DNA of 64,000 nucleotides from Piscinibacter sp943370595 (GTDB taxonomy: Bacteria > Pseudomonadota > Gammaproteobacteria > Burkholderiales > Burkholderiaceae_C), in NCBI GenBank assembly GCA_943370595.1, contig CALRRO020000001.1, positions 496,001-560,000 on the forward strand, given 5' to 3'. The notes under the pieces were generated by a model that saw nothing but the letters and a program-made list of their open reading frames with translations, was not told where the DNA came from and did no database searches. Below, piece by piece: positions 9,501-16,281 of the stretch. The number at the start of each line of letters is the position of its first letter. Positions within the stretch are counted from its first letter, which is position 1. Made by a program: the position numbers and the translations under genes.

Positions 9501-11922
9501 GCCCGGTGCTCAGCAGCAGGGGCAGCAGCTGCCAGTCGCCGCGCGTCCAGCGATGCACGCGCGAGGCGGCCACGTCGGCGTGGAACGGGGCGTCCTCGAT
9601 CAGGCTGACATCGGTGACCGCCGCGCAGCGTGCCAGCGCGCCCTCGAACAGGTCGTGGCTGAGCACCTGTCCTTCGGGCAGCCGCTGCGCCAGCACCGCA
9701 TGCAGCGCCTGCACGTTCAGCAAGCCCTTGCCGCTGAAGCTGCCTTCGCCGAACAGGTCCTGGTAGACCTCCGAGCTGGCGGCGCTGTAGGGGTCGATGC
9801 CGCACTGGCCGGCGAACAGCCAGTGGAAGCGCGTGAAGTCACGCACCGCCGGCAGCGGGGTGACGATGCGCGGCTGCAGGATGCCGTAGCCGGCCTCGAC
9901 ACGCCGCCGCGCGCCGTCCAGCCGCGGCTGGTTGTGCGGGTGCGCGGCCACGCCGACCAGCTCGCGCAGGCGGCCGGGCGGCAGCTGCGTGTCGCTGTCC
10001 AGCGTGACGACGTAGCGTATGCCGGTGGCCAGCCGGGACGCCTCGCCACAGTCGATGAACGCAGCGCCTGGCGCATGGTCCTGGGCGCCGCCCTGCCCCG
10101 TGGCCAGCGCCGCGATCAGTTGCTCGAGCTTGCCGCGCTTGCGCTCCCAGCCGATCCAGCGCTGCTCGGTCTCGCTGAAGCGGCGTTCGCGGTGCAGAAC
10201 GATGAAGCGCGGCGCCGCGCCTTCGCGCGCCGGGTCGCCGGGGTAGCGCGCATTGAGCGTCTCGATGCACTGCACCGCGTGGGCGAGTTGTTCCGCATCG
10301 CCGTCGCGCTGCGGCGTGTCGGCATCGGTCCAGTCGGTGAGCAAGGCGAACTGCGCCTCGGGCTCGGGGTTGGCGAGTCGGTGCAGCTCGAGCCGGTGCG
10401 CCAGCGCGTCGATCGACGCCGCGTCGCCCAGCATCGCCGGGATCACGACCAGCACGCGGTGCTCGGCCGGGATGCCGCGGCCGAACGCGAGCCGCGGCAG
10501 GTGGCTCGGCCGCGCCGACTCGCTGATCAGCCGGTTGATCACGGCCACCACCGCCTCCGAGGCCGGGAAGACCATCACCAGCGCCACCGCAAGCCAGGCC
10601 CAGCCCGTTGGCGCGCCATGGCGCAGCAGCAGCCAGGCCAGCAAACCGAACGTGGCCAGCAGCAGCGCGCTCAGGTAGGCCGGCAGGGCCGCGTGCGCGC
10701 AGACGCTGCGCCAGGCCAGCGAGGCCCGCTCGTGCAGGCCGAGCGCGCGCAACAGCGCCGGCCGCCCGGCCCCGAGCAGCCAGTGGCTGGGCACGCCGGC
10801 CAGCGTGTCGCCGGCCGGCGCGGAATGCATCAGCGCGAGCAGTTGCCGCGCCACCTGCAGTTCGCCGAGCCCGCTGCGCCGCGACAGCCGCTCGATGCCG
10901 TGCAGCGTCTGGTCACGCGTGGCCACATGCTCGGCCTCGAACACCGGCGAGCCCAGCATCAGCTGCATCAGCACGCTGGTGCGAGCGACGATGTCGGGCC
11001 AGTCAGCGTCGCCGATGTCGCGCAGCGAGGTCACGGCGTTGCTGACGCTGAGGTTGTCGGCGGCCTGGTCGGCGCTGTGCTGGGCCTGCGAGGTGGCCAG
11101 GTCGGGCAGCGCACGTTGCAGCCAGCCGTGGTGGTCGTCGCGCACGCCAAGGCCGGCATCGGGCCGCCGGTCCTGCAGGCGCAGCGCCATCTGCGCCAGG
11201 AAGACGCGGCCGACGCCGCGCCGTTCGATCAGCGCGAGCACCTCGTCGAGCGTGGCCGGCGCAAGGCTGCCGATCTGGTCGCAGCACAGGTTGGCCGCTT
11301 CACGCGCCGCCTTGTTGCAGGCCACGCGCTCGGCCAGGCGGCGCAGGTTCTCGATCAGCACCACGCGCAGCGTGGTCGGCAGCGCCCACATCTCGCTCAG
11401 GCGCAGTTCGCGCGTCTCCTGGTAGGCGCCGAGGAAGGCGGTGAGCAGTTCCTCGTCGAAGGCGCCGTCGGTGTGGGCGACGAAGGCCCAGGCCACGCCG
11501 TAGATGCGCGGCAGCCCGGCCAGCGGCTCTTCGACCAGCACCGGCAGCTCGCGGAAGTAGCGCCGCGGCAGGCCCTCGCGGATCTGCGTGAGCTGCGCCT
11601 CGATCAGGTGGAAGTTGTCGAGCAGCCATTCGGCGGCCGGGCTGACGTCGTAGCCGGTGGCCGCCTGCACGCCGATGTAGCGGTGCGCCTCGCGCAGCAC
11701 CTCGATGTTGCTGCGCAGGCGCGGGTAGAAGGTCGGCGCGCGCGGCCGCGCACGCGCGACGCGGTGGGTGTCGCCCAGGCTGCGGCCATGCTGCGCGAAG
11801 CGCTGCTGGCCGAAGATCTCGGCGCGGATCGGCGGCTGCAGCGGCCCGCGCGAGGGGTCGAGCAGCGCGCACAGCGCCGGGGACGCCGCAGGGATCAGCG
11901 CCTTCAGTCCGGTCGCGATCAC
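3538..11922 (-). CDS. ndvB: Cyclic beta-1,2-glucan synthase (GT84/glycoamylase-like/GH94)
   Basis: 2794 residues, the usual size of NdvB/ChvB/Cgs. The enzyme builds, sizes and cyclises periplasmic beta-1,2-glucan from UDP-glucose at the inner membrane. Visible parts: an N-terminal region; membrane segments near 425-475; a family 84 glycosyltransferase region with VTLDSDTQLP near residue 637; further membrane segments around 860-1010; a glycoamylase-like domain with YVSTVDSGNLGG near 1110 and MSHHQGMTL near 1385; and a C-terminal GH94-type phosphorylase module with GSGDWNDGMN near 2430. The start is GTG at 11922, five bases after a 56-residue ORF. No NdvA-type exporter gene is present in the window. 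Long antisense frames over this gene are composition artefacts. Confidence 0.93.
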   Translation of the reverse strand: MIATGLKALIPAASPALCALLDPSRGPLQPPIRAEIFGQQRFAQHGRSLGDTHRVARARPRAPTFYPRLRSNIEVLREAHRYIGVQAATGYDVSPAAEWLLDNFHLIEAQLTQIREGLPRRYFRELPVLVEEPLAGLPRIYGVAWAFVAHTDGAFDEELLTAFLGAYQETRELRLSEMWALPTTLRVVLIENLRRLAERVACNKAAREAANLCCDQIGSLAPATLDEVLALIERRGVGRVFLAQMALRLQDRRPDAGLGVRDDHHGWLQRALPDLATSQAQHSADQAADNLSVSNAVTSLRDIGDADWPDIVARTSVLMQLMLGSPVFEAEHVATRDQTLHGIERLSRRSGLGELQVARQLLALMHSAPAGDTLAGVPSHWLLGAGRPALLRALGLHERASLAWRSVCAHAALPAYLSALLLATFGLLAWLLLRHGAPTGWAWLAVALVMVFPASEAVVAVINRLISESARPSHLPRLAFGRGIPAEHRVLVVIPAMLGDAASIDALAHRLELHRLANPEPEAQFALLTDWTDADTPQRDGDAEQLAHAVQCIETLNARYPGDPAREGAAPRFIVLHRERRFSETEQRWIGWERKRGKLEQLIAALATGQGGAQDHAPGAAFIDCGEASRLATGIRYVVTLDSDTQLPPGRLRELVGVAAHPHNQPRLDGARRRVEAGYGILQPRIVTPLPAVRDFTRFHWLFAGQCGIDPYSAASSEVYQDLFGEGSFSGKGLLNVQALHAVLAQRLPEGQVLSHDLFEGALARCAAVTDVSLIEDAPFHADVAASRVHRWTRGDWQLLPLLLSTGRYRLRAVNRWKMFDNLRRSLVAPMSLALIVLALAGIGITPLAALLLVFAAFSVGPLLGAVSGLSPHRENLARLHFYRHAFADLLRALWGGWWHLAQLLQQALLSADAIVRAVWRMAISRRHLLEWTTAASAQAQASTRLSVLWRRHAAETVLAALLLAALLLAGSPHPLLSIALCLLWAASPLWTWWASRAKPPEADAALPLPDQAYLEGVARDTWRFFERCVTADENHLPPDNLQTLPHDLVAHRTSPTNIGLYLLSAACAHEFGWIATAELLARLEATLATLATLQRHRGHFLNWYDTVTRAPLLPMYVSTVDSGNLGGHLLAVGQACLAFARADGVAEQDARRLEAVATTCAGLAWSADYRFLYHPRRHLFHIGYRVAEQQLDAGFYDLLASESRLTSLLAIAKGDVPVGHWAALGRPFYAVGAVAGLRSWSGSMFEYLMPSLLLDEPEGSVLRDAGLAALREQIDFARSHGVPWGISESAYAGRDHTLAYQYAPQGVPRLALRRTPPEELVIAPYATGLAAQLAPRRASANFAALQALGAREGLGFIEALDYTPSRQAMGEAFTPVATFMSHHQGMTLVALANVLRDGVVRRWAMADAHLEAMAPLLHERAPREVSMLYAPPVGPPPQALKRRAPGLLREVLPGAAALEPTHVLSNGRYSVSLRANGAGWSRWGTAGITRWRDDALRDALGSFFYLRWDAQPRAVSITQHPAPDSAAVYGSTFHADRVCFDATWPEVQAHTTVWVSPEDDIEFRQVELRNLGERMLDIELLSAFEVTLADPRADEAHPAFSNLFVRAQWRPALQALVFERTPRLATERGMMAAHFLAASDPQVLAIRVQTDRQRWLGRNRGASRPLASFDAAPLSANGEPVALDTGLDPVCALAVRLRIAPGAKAMLTFATAATDNGGVLSAVIDKYRQASHVQRASLMSATLTGIRLRELRIGAENFAAVQSLTTALVMTLTRPPRSATAADSGVACDRRLLWRFGISGDRPIVLVSARVSQGLGLLRSMAQALRLWSWGGVACDLVVLNAEPASYAMALQHELSALRERHAADSAAQGGVAHTGFVVLPAHEVSADELATLRGLARIRLQADGRPLLLHVQEWIALHESAFERRHEVSSAVLLASSGPSTPVPAPQGTFAAGSGEFGFEVGAALRPQRPWINVIANPGFGTQVSEAGGGYTWAGNSRLNQVTAWSNDAVADPPSEWLLLQDLRTRQTWSATPSAWGSPDDEQVTYRVVHGQGYSVIAHRRGDAEVRVTWCVDPLLAVKQVQLRIVNRGTRTLRLRIAGIVEWAMGAGRADRGTVHTALLRQRLAEGKLSALLCTQREQSAGFGGGTAFFGLAEPDDDGGEGEDWTCDRRECFDARGRLQLPDHFGQQQGSGLDPCAALSTTLVIGAGESAERSFLLGHAGSPEAARDLAIRAAAVPARQRLAAARAAWDTLLGATTVSTPDPLFDAMVNRWLLYQAVSCRMWAKAGFYQAGGATGFRDQLQDAMALAWAAPQMLREQILLAASRQFPEGDVQHWWHAPGGAGVRTHFSDDLLWLAVACVHYLRATGDTALLDEPVPFLEGAAIPPGAEDVYDTPPVSAESASVYEHAARAIDRSLRVGVHGLPLMGSGDWNDGMNRVGHEGRGESVWLGWFLCELVADFAPIARTRGESARAQRWEDAALGWQSALRGAAWDGAWFRRAFFDDGSPLGSQANAEARIDLIAQAWGVLSGVASWPQQVVAMAAVEAQLVDAQAGLVRLLDPPLAHALPSAGYIQAYPPGVRENGGQYSHGAVWALMAQAEMAVRHGHPDSAEAAWRYFTWLSPAHRAAHPRQRAAYGIEPYVMAGDVYTQPPYVGRGGWSWYTGAAAWMHRAAIESIFGLRLGAQSLNFQPCLPAHWPRAELSLQRDGRRLSFVLLRAGDEEATRVAAPLGATLLHPGEALAWSLAGADACYVIPLAAAAAGSAGVQLDVGAGATSYSGAAAPPMGSGRGAP

Positions 11923-11926
11923 GGCG

Positions 11927-12097
11927 CTACCAGGCCAGCGAGCCGAGGCCGAGGATCAGCAGCAGCACGACCAGCGTGGTGACGAAGCGCGCCGCGACGA
12001 AGCCCTGCACGGCCTCGGCGGCGCAACGCAGCACGAACAGCCGGCCGCTGAGCGAGCGACACAGCAGCAGGTGCTCGCCCAGCGCCGAGAGCTCCAT
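11927..12097 (-). CDS. Small putative membrane protein (56 aa) upstream of the glucan synthase
   Basis: An ATG at 12097 opens a 56-residue frame closing with TAG at 11927-11929, five bases before the GTG of the cyclic glucan synthase. The N-terminal half is amphipathic. The C-terminal 20 residues (ARFVTTLVVLLLILGLGSLA) form one strong transmembrane segment. No clear Shine-Dalgarno sequence precedes it. Tight spacing suggests translational coupling with the synthase. I recognise no family. It may be a small subunit or stability partner, or the frame may simply be the remnant of a longer synthase N terminus. Confidence 0.45.
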   Translation of the reverse strand: MELSALGEHLLLCRSLSGRLFVLRCAAEAVQGFVAARFVTTLVVLLLILGLGSLAW

Positions 12098-12165
12098 CGG
12101 CGAGGTGTCCGCCGCGTGGCCGAACGCCGAGGTGCTCCAGCTGGGTCCGGGATCGGGCAATGTGC

Positions 12166-13317
12166 TCAACGTGTGCCCGAGACTTCGATCTCGACCCGGC
12201 GGTCGGGCTGCAGGCAGGTGATCAGCGCGGCGCTGGGCTTGCTGCCCTTGCACGCGTCGGCGGTCGTCACCGGGCTGCCCTCGCCCTTGCCGACGGCGGT
12301 GATCTTGCCCGGGTCGACCTTGCCCGAGGTCACCAGGTAGGACTTCACCGCATCGGCGCGCTCCATCGACAGCGTCTGGTTGTAGGCCGGGCTGCCGAGC
12401 CGGTCGGTGTGCCCTTCGACGGTGATGGTCTGGAAGCTGGTGCCCTCCAGCTCGCGGGCGAAGCCGTCCAGCGCGCTGCGCCCGTCGGGCTGCACGGCCG
12501 ACTTGTCGAAGCCGAACAGCGACTCGGCCGAGAAGCTCACGCGGCGCAGCGGCACCACCACCGGCGGCGGCGGCGCGACGACCGGCGGCGGCGCCTGCAC
12601 CACCACCGGCTCGGGAGCCGGGGCGGGCGGTGCCACGTAGACCGGCGCCATCGCGCGCGGCGCCGGGGTCTCGGCGCGGCCGAACGGGAACACCAGGCTC
12701 AGCGTCAGCACGTTGACGTTGAGCTTGTGGTTGACGGCATCGTTGACGCGGTAACGCTCGGCCTCGCCACGCACCAGGAACGACTTGTTGAACGCGTACT
12801 GCAGGCCGCCACCGAACTTGTAGTCGGTCTTGCGGGTGCTCGGATTGGACTCGCTCACGAGGGCTGCGCCGGTGCCGTTCAGCGTGGTGCGCGTGCGCGC
12901 ATACGTGGCGCCGATGCGGCCGATCGCGGACCAGCTCTCGCTCAGCGGAGCGGTGCCCACCAGGTCGAGGTTCATGCCCTGAACGCTGGCGCGCCCGCCC
13001 AGCGTGCCGGCCGGCGTCGTGGTCGCGTCGAAGCCGAAGCTGCCGAGGCGGAAGTAGCCGAGTTCGAGGCCGATGTTGCGGTTCATCTGGTAGCCACCGA
13101 ACAGCTTGTAGGTGGTGTCGCGGTCGTCGCGTTCGACCGTGGTGGCGGTCGTGCCGGTCTGCTCGCGGGTGATGGCGCCGGCGTTCAGCTTGGCGCGTGC
13201 CGTGCCGGCGCCGAGGCCGCCGTAGTAGTAGCCGCCCTCCTGCGCCAGGACCGGAGTGCACAGCAACGGAGCGAGGCCGGCGAGGGCCAGCAGGCGAAAC
13301 GCGTGGAGCGGGTTCAT
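12166..13317 (-). CDS. OmpA-like outer membrane protein with peptidoglycan-binding domain
   Basis: 383 residues. A Sec signal peptide (LLALAGLAPLLCTPVLAQ) precedes an N-terminal eight-stranded-barrel-like domain (about 26-215) with alternating aromatic strands such as YYYGGLGAG. A Pro/Val-rich linker follows (about 220-260). The C-terminal OmpA domain contains VEGHTDRLGSPAYN and a later conserved Arg-rich end (RRVEIEVSG). It should anchor the outer membrane to peptidoglycan. ATG at 13317 follows AAGAAAGAA. Its promoter is the palindrome unit at 13361-13406, which lies inside the 3' end of the upstream fatty-acid hydroxylase gene. The stop of that gene is only 16 bases upstream of this ATG. 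Confidence 0.88.
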   Translation of the reverse strand: MNPLHAFRLLALAGLAPLLCTPVLAQEGGYYYGGLGAGTARAKLNAGAITREQTGTTATTVERDDRDTTYKLFGGYQMNRNIGLELGYFRLGSFGFDATTTPAGTLGGRASVQGMNLDLVGTAPLSESWSAIGRIGATYARTRTTLNGTGAALVSESNPSTRKTDYKFGGGLQYAFNKSFLVRGEAERYRVNDAVNHKLNVNVLTLSLVFPFGRAETPAPRAMAPVYVAPPAPAPEPVVVQAPPPVVAPPPPVVVPLRRVSFSAESLFGFDKSAVQPDGRSALDGFARELEGTSFQTITVEGHTDRLGSPAYNQTLSMERADAVKSYLVTSGKVDPGKITAVGKGEGSPVTTADACKGSKPSAALITCLQPDRRVEIEVSGTR

Positions 13318-13333
13318 GGTGTGTTCTTTCTTG

Positions 13334-13957
13334 TCAGTGTTGTGTGTCGGTGGCGCTGCGTTTGTAGGTCGCGGCGACGGATTCGTCTGTGCGCTGCCGA
13401 ACCAGGGCACCGGCGGCCGCGCTGCCGAGCAGGCGATCCCAGAACTCGCCGGTGACGCCGAAGCAGGCCGCACCGCCGCCGCGCCGGTGATGCAGTGCAT
13501 GCCAGAGCCTGCGACGCCGCAGCCAGGCACTGTCGACGCGCCAGTGGTGGATGGCGTGGTGCGTCACCGCATAGGCCAGGTAGCCGAGCAGCAGGCCCAG
13601 GGTCAGTGCGCAGGCCAGCCAGCGGTCGCCGAGCAACGCGGCGGGCAGGAACACGAACAGGCCGATCAGCGCACCGCTGAGCAGCGTGGGCGTGCAGATC
13701 AGCGCGGCCGGCCGTGCGTGGTGCTGTGCATGCCAGCGCCGGAACGGCGCCAGGCCGTGCAGCACGAAACGGTGCAGTCCGTACTCGATCAGGCTCCATG
13801 CCAGCAGGCCGGCGAGCAGGCTGGCCAGCAGGGCCACGCCCCGGCCGCTCGGGCTCAGGGCCAGCAGCAGCACCGACAGGCCGGCCACGGCCGCGGTGTA
13901 GACGGCGAAGTCGGCGCGGTAGGCCGCACGGCCATGTTCGAACGAGAAGATTCCCAT
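13334..13957 (-). CDS. Sterol desaturase/fatty acid hydroxylase family membrane protein
   Basis: 207 residues with about four hydrophobic helices and the histidine-box arrangement of the non-haem di-iron membrane hydroxylases: HRFVLH, HAQHH, HHAIHH and HALHH. The family hydroxylates or desaturates lipids, carotenoids or sterols, using O2 and reductant; the substrate cannot be read here. ATG at 13957 has no Shine-Dalgarno sequence but lies seven bases after a TAGCGT -10 box (13970-13965), so a leaderless message is predicted. The C-terminal residues VRQRTDES are encoded by the ompA promoter palindrome, so the true functional end may be a few residues earlier. Confidence 0.8.
   Translation of the reverse strand: MGIFSFEHGRAAYRADFAVYTAAVAGLSVLLLALSPSGRGVALLASLLAGLLAWSLIEYGLHRFVLHGLAPFRRWHAQHHARPAALICTPTLLSGALIGLFVFLPAALLGDRWLACALTLGLLLGYLAYAVTHHAIHHWRVDSAWLRRRRLWHALHHRRGGGAACFGVTGEFWDRLLGSAAAGALVRQRTDESVAATYKRSATDTQH
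13361..13406 (-). promoter_or_regulatory. Palindrome-type promoter of the OmpA-like gene, inside the upstream CDS
   Basis: The plus strand reads GTCTGTGCG-CTGC-CGAACCAGG (13385-13406). On the minus strand the proximal CGCACAGAC is followed after 18 bp by TACAAA (13366-13361). The predicted start is near 13354, giving a leader of about 37 bases before ATG 13317. The element overlaps the last 70 coding bases of the hydroxylase gene. Confidence 0.72.
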
Positions 13958-13964
13958 GCCGGGC

Positions 13965-14010
13965 ACGCTAGGGCCGCGACAGGCCCCGGTCTGTGCGCTG
14001 GCAGACGGTC
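13965..14010 (-). promoter_or_regulatory. Palindrome-type promoter of the fatty acid hydroxylase gene, next to a Crp/Fnr gene
   Basis: GTCTGTGCG is perfect on the plus strand at 13989-13997. The other arm (14002-14010) is poor. Toward the minus-strand gene the spacing to TAGCGT (13970-13965) is 18 bp and the predicted start is 13958, next to ATG 13957. A weaker box, CACACT at 14029-14034, at the mirror position on the plus strand could serve the Crp/Fnr gene starting at 14091. Confidence 0.62.
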
Positions 14011-14090
14011 GCGAGCACGGTGCCGCGCCACACTGCGCCGCCCGACCGTCGAGACCTCTCGCCGGCGGGCGGACGACAGGAGAGCCTGCC

Positions 14091-14783
14091 GTGACCTCGG
14101 CACAGAACCACCTTCTCGCGCAGTTGCCACGCATCGACCGCGAGCGCCTGCTGGCCGCCGCCGAGTCGGTCCAGCTCGAACTCTCGGACGTGCTGTACGA
14201 GCGCGACACGGTGGTGCGCCACGTCTACTTCCCGGTCGACGGCTTCATCTCGCTGCTGACCCACGTCGACGAGCACCCGAGCCTGGAGGTCGGCATGGTC
14301 GGGCGCGAAGGCATGCTCGGCGTGTCGCTCGCGCTCGGTGTGCCGGTCACGCCGCTGCGCGCGATCGTGCAGGGCCCCGGCGCTGCGTGGCGCATCGATG
14401 CGGCGCCCTATCGGCACGAACTCGGCCGCAGCACGGCGCTGCAGGCCTGCCTGGGCCGCTACGTGCACGTGCTGATGGCGCAGCTCGCCACCTCGGCCGC
14501 GTGCCTGCGCTTTCACATGATCGAGCCGCGCCTGGCGCGCTGGCTGCTGATGACGCAGGACCGTGCGCATGCCGACCGCTTCCACGTCACCCACGACTTC
14601 CTCGCCTACATGCTCGGCGTGCGCCGCGTCGGCGTGACCATGGCCGCCGGCGTGCTGCAGGAGCGCGGCCTGATCGCCTACCACCGCGGCGAGCTCGTCG
14701 TGCTCGACCGCCCCGGCCTCGAGGCCAGTGCCTGCAGCTGCTACGCGGCCGACCAGCGGGGCTATGCCGCCGTGATGGGCTGA
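14091..14783 (+). CDS. Crp/Fnr-type transcriptional regulator, copy 1
   Basis: 230 residues. A cyclic-nucleotide-binding-like beta roll (about 10-120) contains VGREGMLGVSLALG, but the phosphate-cassette arginine expected in cAMP binders is not apparent. A dimerisation helix follows, then a winged helix-turn-helix (about 165-200) with recognition segment LGVRRVGVT. Near the C terminus a C-x-C-Y motif (ACSCY) occurs that is shared with the two paralogues in this window. The start is GTG at 14091 with AGGAGA eight bases upstream. It is divergent from the fatty acid hydroxylase gene, with a palindrome between them. Compared with the paralogues it has Val instead of Glu in the recognition helix, so its DNA preference may differ. 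The ligand is unknown. Confidence 0.85.
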   Translation: MTSAQNHLLAQLPRIDRERLLAAAESVQLELSDVLYERDTVVRHVYFPVDGFISLLTHVDEHPSLEVGMVGREGMLGVSLALGVPVTPLRAIVQGPGAAWRIDAAPYRHELGRSTALQACLGRYVHVLMAQLATSAACLRFHMIEPRLARWLLMTQDRAHADRFHVTHDFLAYMLGVRRVGVTMAAGVLQERGLIAYHRGELVVLDRPGLEASACSCYAADQRGYAAVMG

Positions 14784-14799
14784 GCCGCCGCGGTCTGCT

Positions 14800-15552
14800 T
14801 CAGGCGACGGCGCCGAACCAGGCGCCCGCGCCAGCCGTCGCGGCCATCGCCAGGGCGCCCCAGAATCCGACGCGCCAGGCCCCGCGCAGCGGGCTCGCGC
14901 CACCGACGCGGGCGGCCACGGCGCCCAGCACCGCGAGCAGCAGCAGCGACGACAGCGCCACCCCGACGATCAGCGTGCGCTGCGGCATCAGCAGCACCGC
15001 AGCCAGCGGCAGCGCGGCACCGGCCGCAAAGCTGGCCGCCGAGGCGAGCGCGGCCTGCAGCGGCCGTGCGCTCAGGGCCTCGGTGATGCCGAGTTCCTCG
15101 CGGGCATGGGTGCCCAGCGCGTCGTGCTTCATCAGCTGCCCGGCGACCTGATCGGCCAGCGCGGGCTCGAGTCCGCGCGCCACGTAGATGCCGGCCAGCT
15201 CACGCCGCTCGGCGGCCGGGTCGGCCTCCAGCTCGGCGCGCTCGCGCGACAGGTCGGCCTGTTCGGTGTCGGCCTGCGAATGCACCGACACGTACTCACC
15301 CGCCGCCATCGACATCGCGCCGGCCACCAGGCCGGCCACGCCGGTGGTCAGGATGGTGGCATGGCTGGCGTTGGCCGCCGCGATGCCGACCACCAGGCTG
15401 GCGGTGGAGACGATGCCGTCGTTGGCACCGAGCACGGCGGCGCGCAGCCAGCCGATGCGGTCGGTGCGGTGACGTTCGGTGTGGCGGCGGCGCATGGCAG
15501 GCATGTCCCAGTGTGACACCGCCCCCGCCTCCGCCAGCCTGATCCTCGTCAT
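14800..15552 (-). CDS. VIT1/CCC1-family membrane transporter
   Basis: 250 residues. An N-terminal membrane segment with the family signature LGANDGIVSTASLVVG lies near residues 40-56, followed by a second segment (GVAGLVAGAMSMAAGEYVSV). A charged Glu-rich cytoplasmic region (about 95-165) is typical of metal binding in VIT proteins. Three C-terminal hydrophobic helices close the fold. The family moves Fe2+ or Mn2+ out of the cytoplasm or into compartments. ATG at 15552 overlaps the stop of the FMN reductase gene as ATGA, so the two are one operon. The 3' end faces the Crp/Fnr gene with a 16-bp gap. Confidence 0.85.
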   Translation of the reverse strand: MTRIRLAEAGAVSHWDMPAMRRRHTERHRTDRIGWLRAAVLGANDGIVSTASLVVGIAAANASHATILTTGVAGLVAGAMSMAAGEYVSVHSQADTEQADLSRERAELEADPAAERRELAGIYVARGLEPALADQVAGQLMKHDALGTHAREELGITEALSARPLQAALASAASFAAGAALPLAAVLLMPQRTLIVGVALSSLLLLAVLGAVAARVGGASPLRGAWRVGFWGALAMAATAGAGAWFGAVA

Positions 15553-16100
15553 GCGAGGTGCTGGGTGACCCAGGCGACGTAGCGGTCGACCCACGATTGC
15601 AGGAAGGCCTTGCTCGACTCGCCGGCCTGGCCGGCCTTGTCGAACAGGCCGGGCGCGACCTGCAGGAAGACTTCCGGCTGGCCCAGCGTCGGCGCGTCGA
15701 GGTAGGCGAGGATGTTGCGCAGGTGCTGCTGGGCCATCGAGGTGCCGGGCGCGCCCAGCGAGATGCCGATCACGCCGGCCGGCTTGCCCGCCCAGACGCT
15801 GTGGCCGTAGGGCCGCGAGCCGTGGTCGATGGCGTTCTTCAGCACGCCCGGGATCGAGCGGTTGTATTCGGGCGTCACGAACAGCAGGCCGTGGGCGAGC
15901 TGGATCGACTGCCGCAGGCGCTTCACCGCGTCGACCGGCTTGTCGTCGTCGTCCTGGTTGTAGGGCGGCAGGTCGACGATCGGCACCTGCGAGAGCTCGA
16001 AGTTCGACGGCATCAGCGAGCCCACGGCGTGGGCCAGCTGGCGGTTGTGCGATTCGCGGCGAAGGCTGCCGACGATCACGGCAATGCGGTAGGTGGTCAT
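15549..16100 (-). CDS. NAD(P)H-dependent FMN reductase (ChrR/YieF-like flavodoxin fold)
   Basis: 183 residues. The flavodoxin-like fold begins with IAVIVGSLRRESHNRQLA, matching the FMN phosphate-binding GSxRxxSxNxxL loop, and contains the family motif TPEYNRSIPGVLKNAIDH near residues 76-93. Such enzymes reduce quinones, chromate or azo dyes with two electrons from NAD(P)H and guard against redox cycling. ATG at 16100 heads an operon with the VIT-type transporter. Its promoter is the palindrome unit at 16143-16189, predicted to start transcription near 16137. Confidence 0.88.
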   Translation of the reverse strand: MTTYRIAVIVGSLRRESHNRQLAHAVGSLMPSNFELSQVPIVDLPPYNQDDDDKPVDAVKRLRQSIQLAHGLLFVTPEYNRSIPGVLKNAIDHGSRPYGHSVWAGKPAGVIGISLGAPGTSMAQQHLRNILAYLDAPTLGQPEVFLQVAPGLFDKAGQAGESSKAFLQSWVDRYVAWVTQHLA

Positions 16101-16142
16101 GGCGGTCCCTGGGGGTCGGTGCGGAATCGCACCCTCCCGGCC

Positions 16143-16189
16143 ACCGTAGCGGCGCGCGCCGATCGGCGTCTGTTCGCAAGCGCACGCCG
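16143..16189 (-). promoter_or_regulatory. Palindrome-type promoter of the FMN reductase/VIT operon
   Basis: The plus strand reads GTCTGTTCG-CAAG-CGCACGCCG (16168-16189). On the minus strand the proximal CGAACAGAC is followed after 19 bp by TACGGT (16148-16143). A second palindrome pointing the other way starts at 16212, with centres 44 bp apart. Confidence 0.7.
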
Positions 16190-16211
16190 GCCGCGTGCTG
16201 CGCTGCACGCC

Positions 16212-16258
16212 AAGTGTTCGCTGGCGCACAGACGAAAGACGGCCCTGCCGTGCACGCT
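16212..16258 (+). promoter_or_regulatory. Palindrome-type site upstream of the MbcA/ParS-like gene
   Basis: AAGTGTTCG-CTGG-CGCACAGAC at 16212-16233, with a perfect proximal arm. At the expected distance only weak -10 candidates are seen (TGCACG or CACGCT, 16251-16258), so the promoter part is less certain than the binding site. Confidence 0.55.
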
Positions 16259-16281
16259 GGGAGCTGATCGAGGCGCCGTTC

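Noticed and set aside
5260..11982. Long plus-strand open frames opposite the cyclic glucan synthase gene (5260-9009 and 9064-11982)
   Set aside because: They are Arg/Gln/Ala/His-rich, have no domains and mirror the codon pattern of a very GC-rich gene on the other strand. They are composition shadows.
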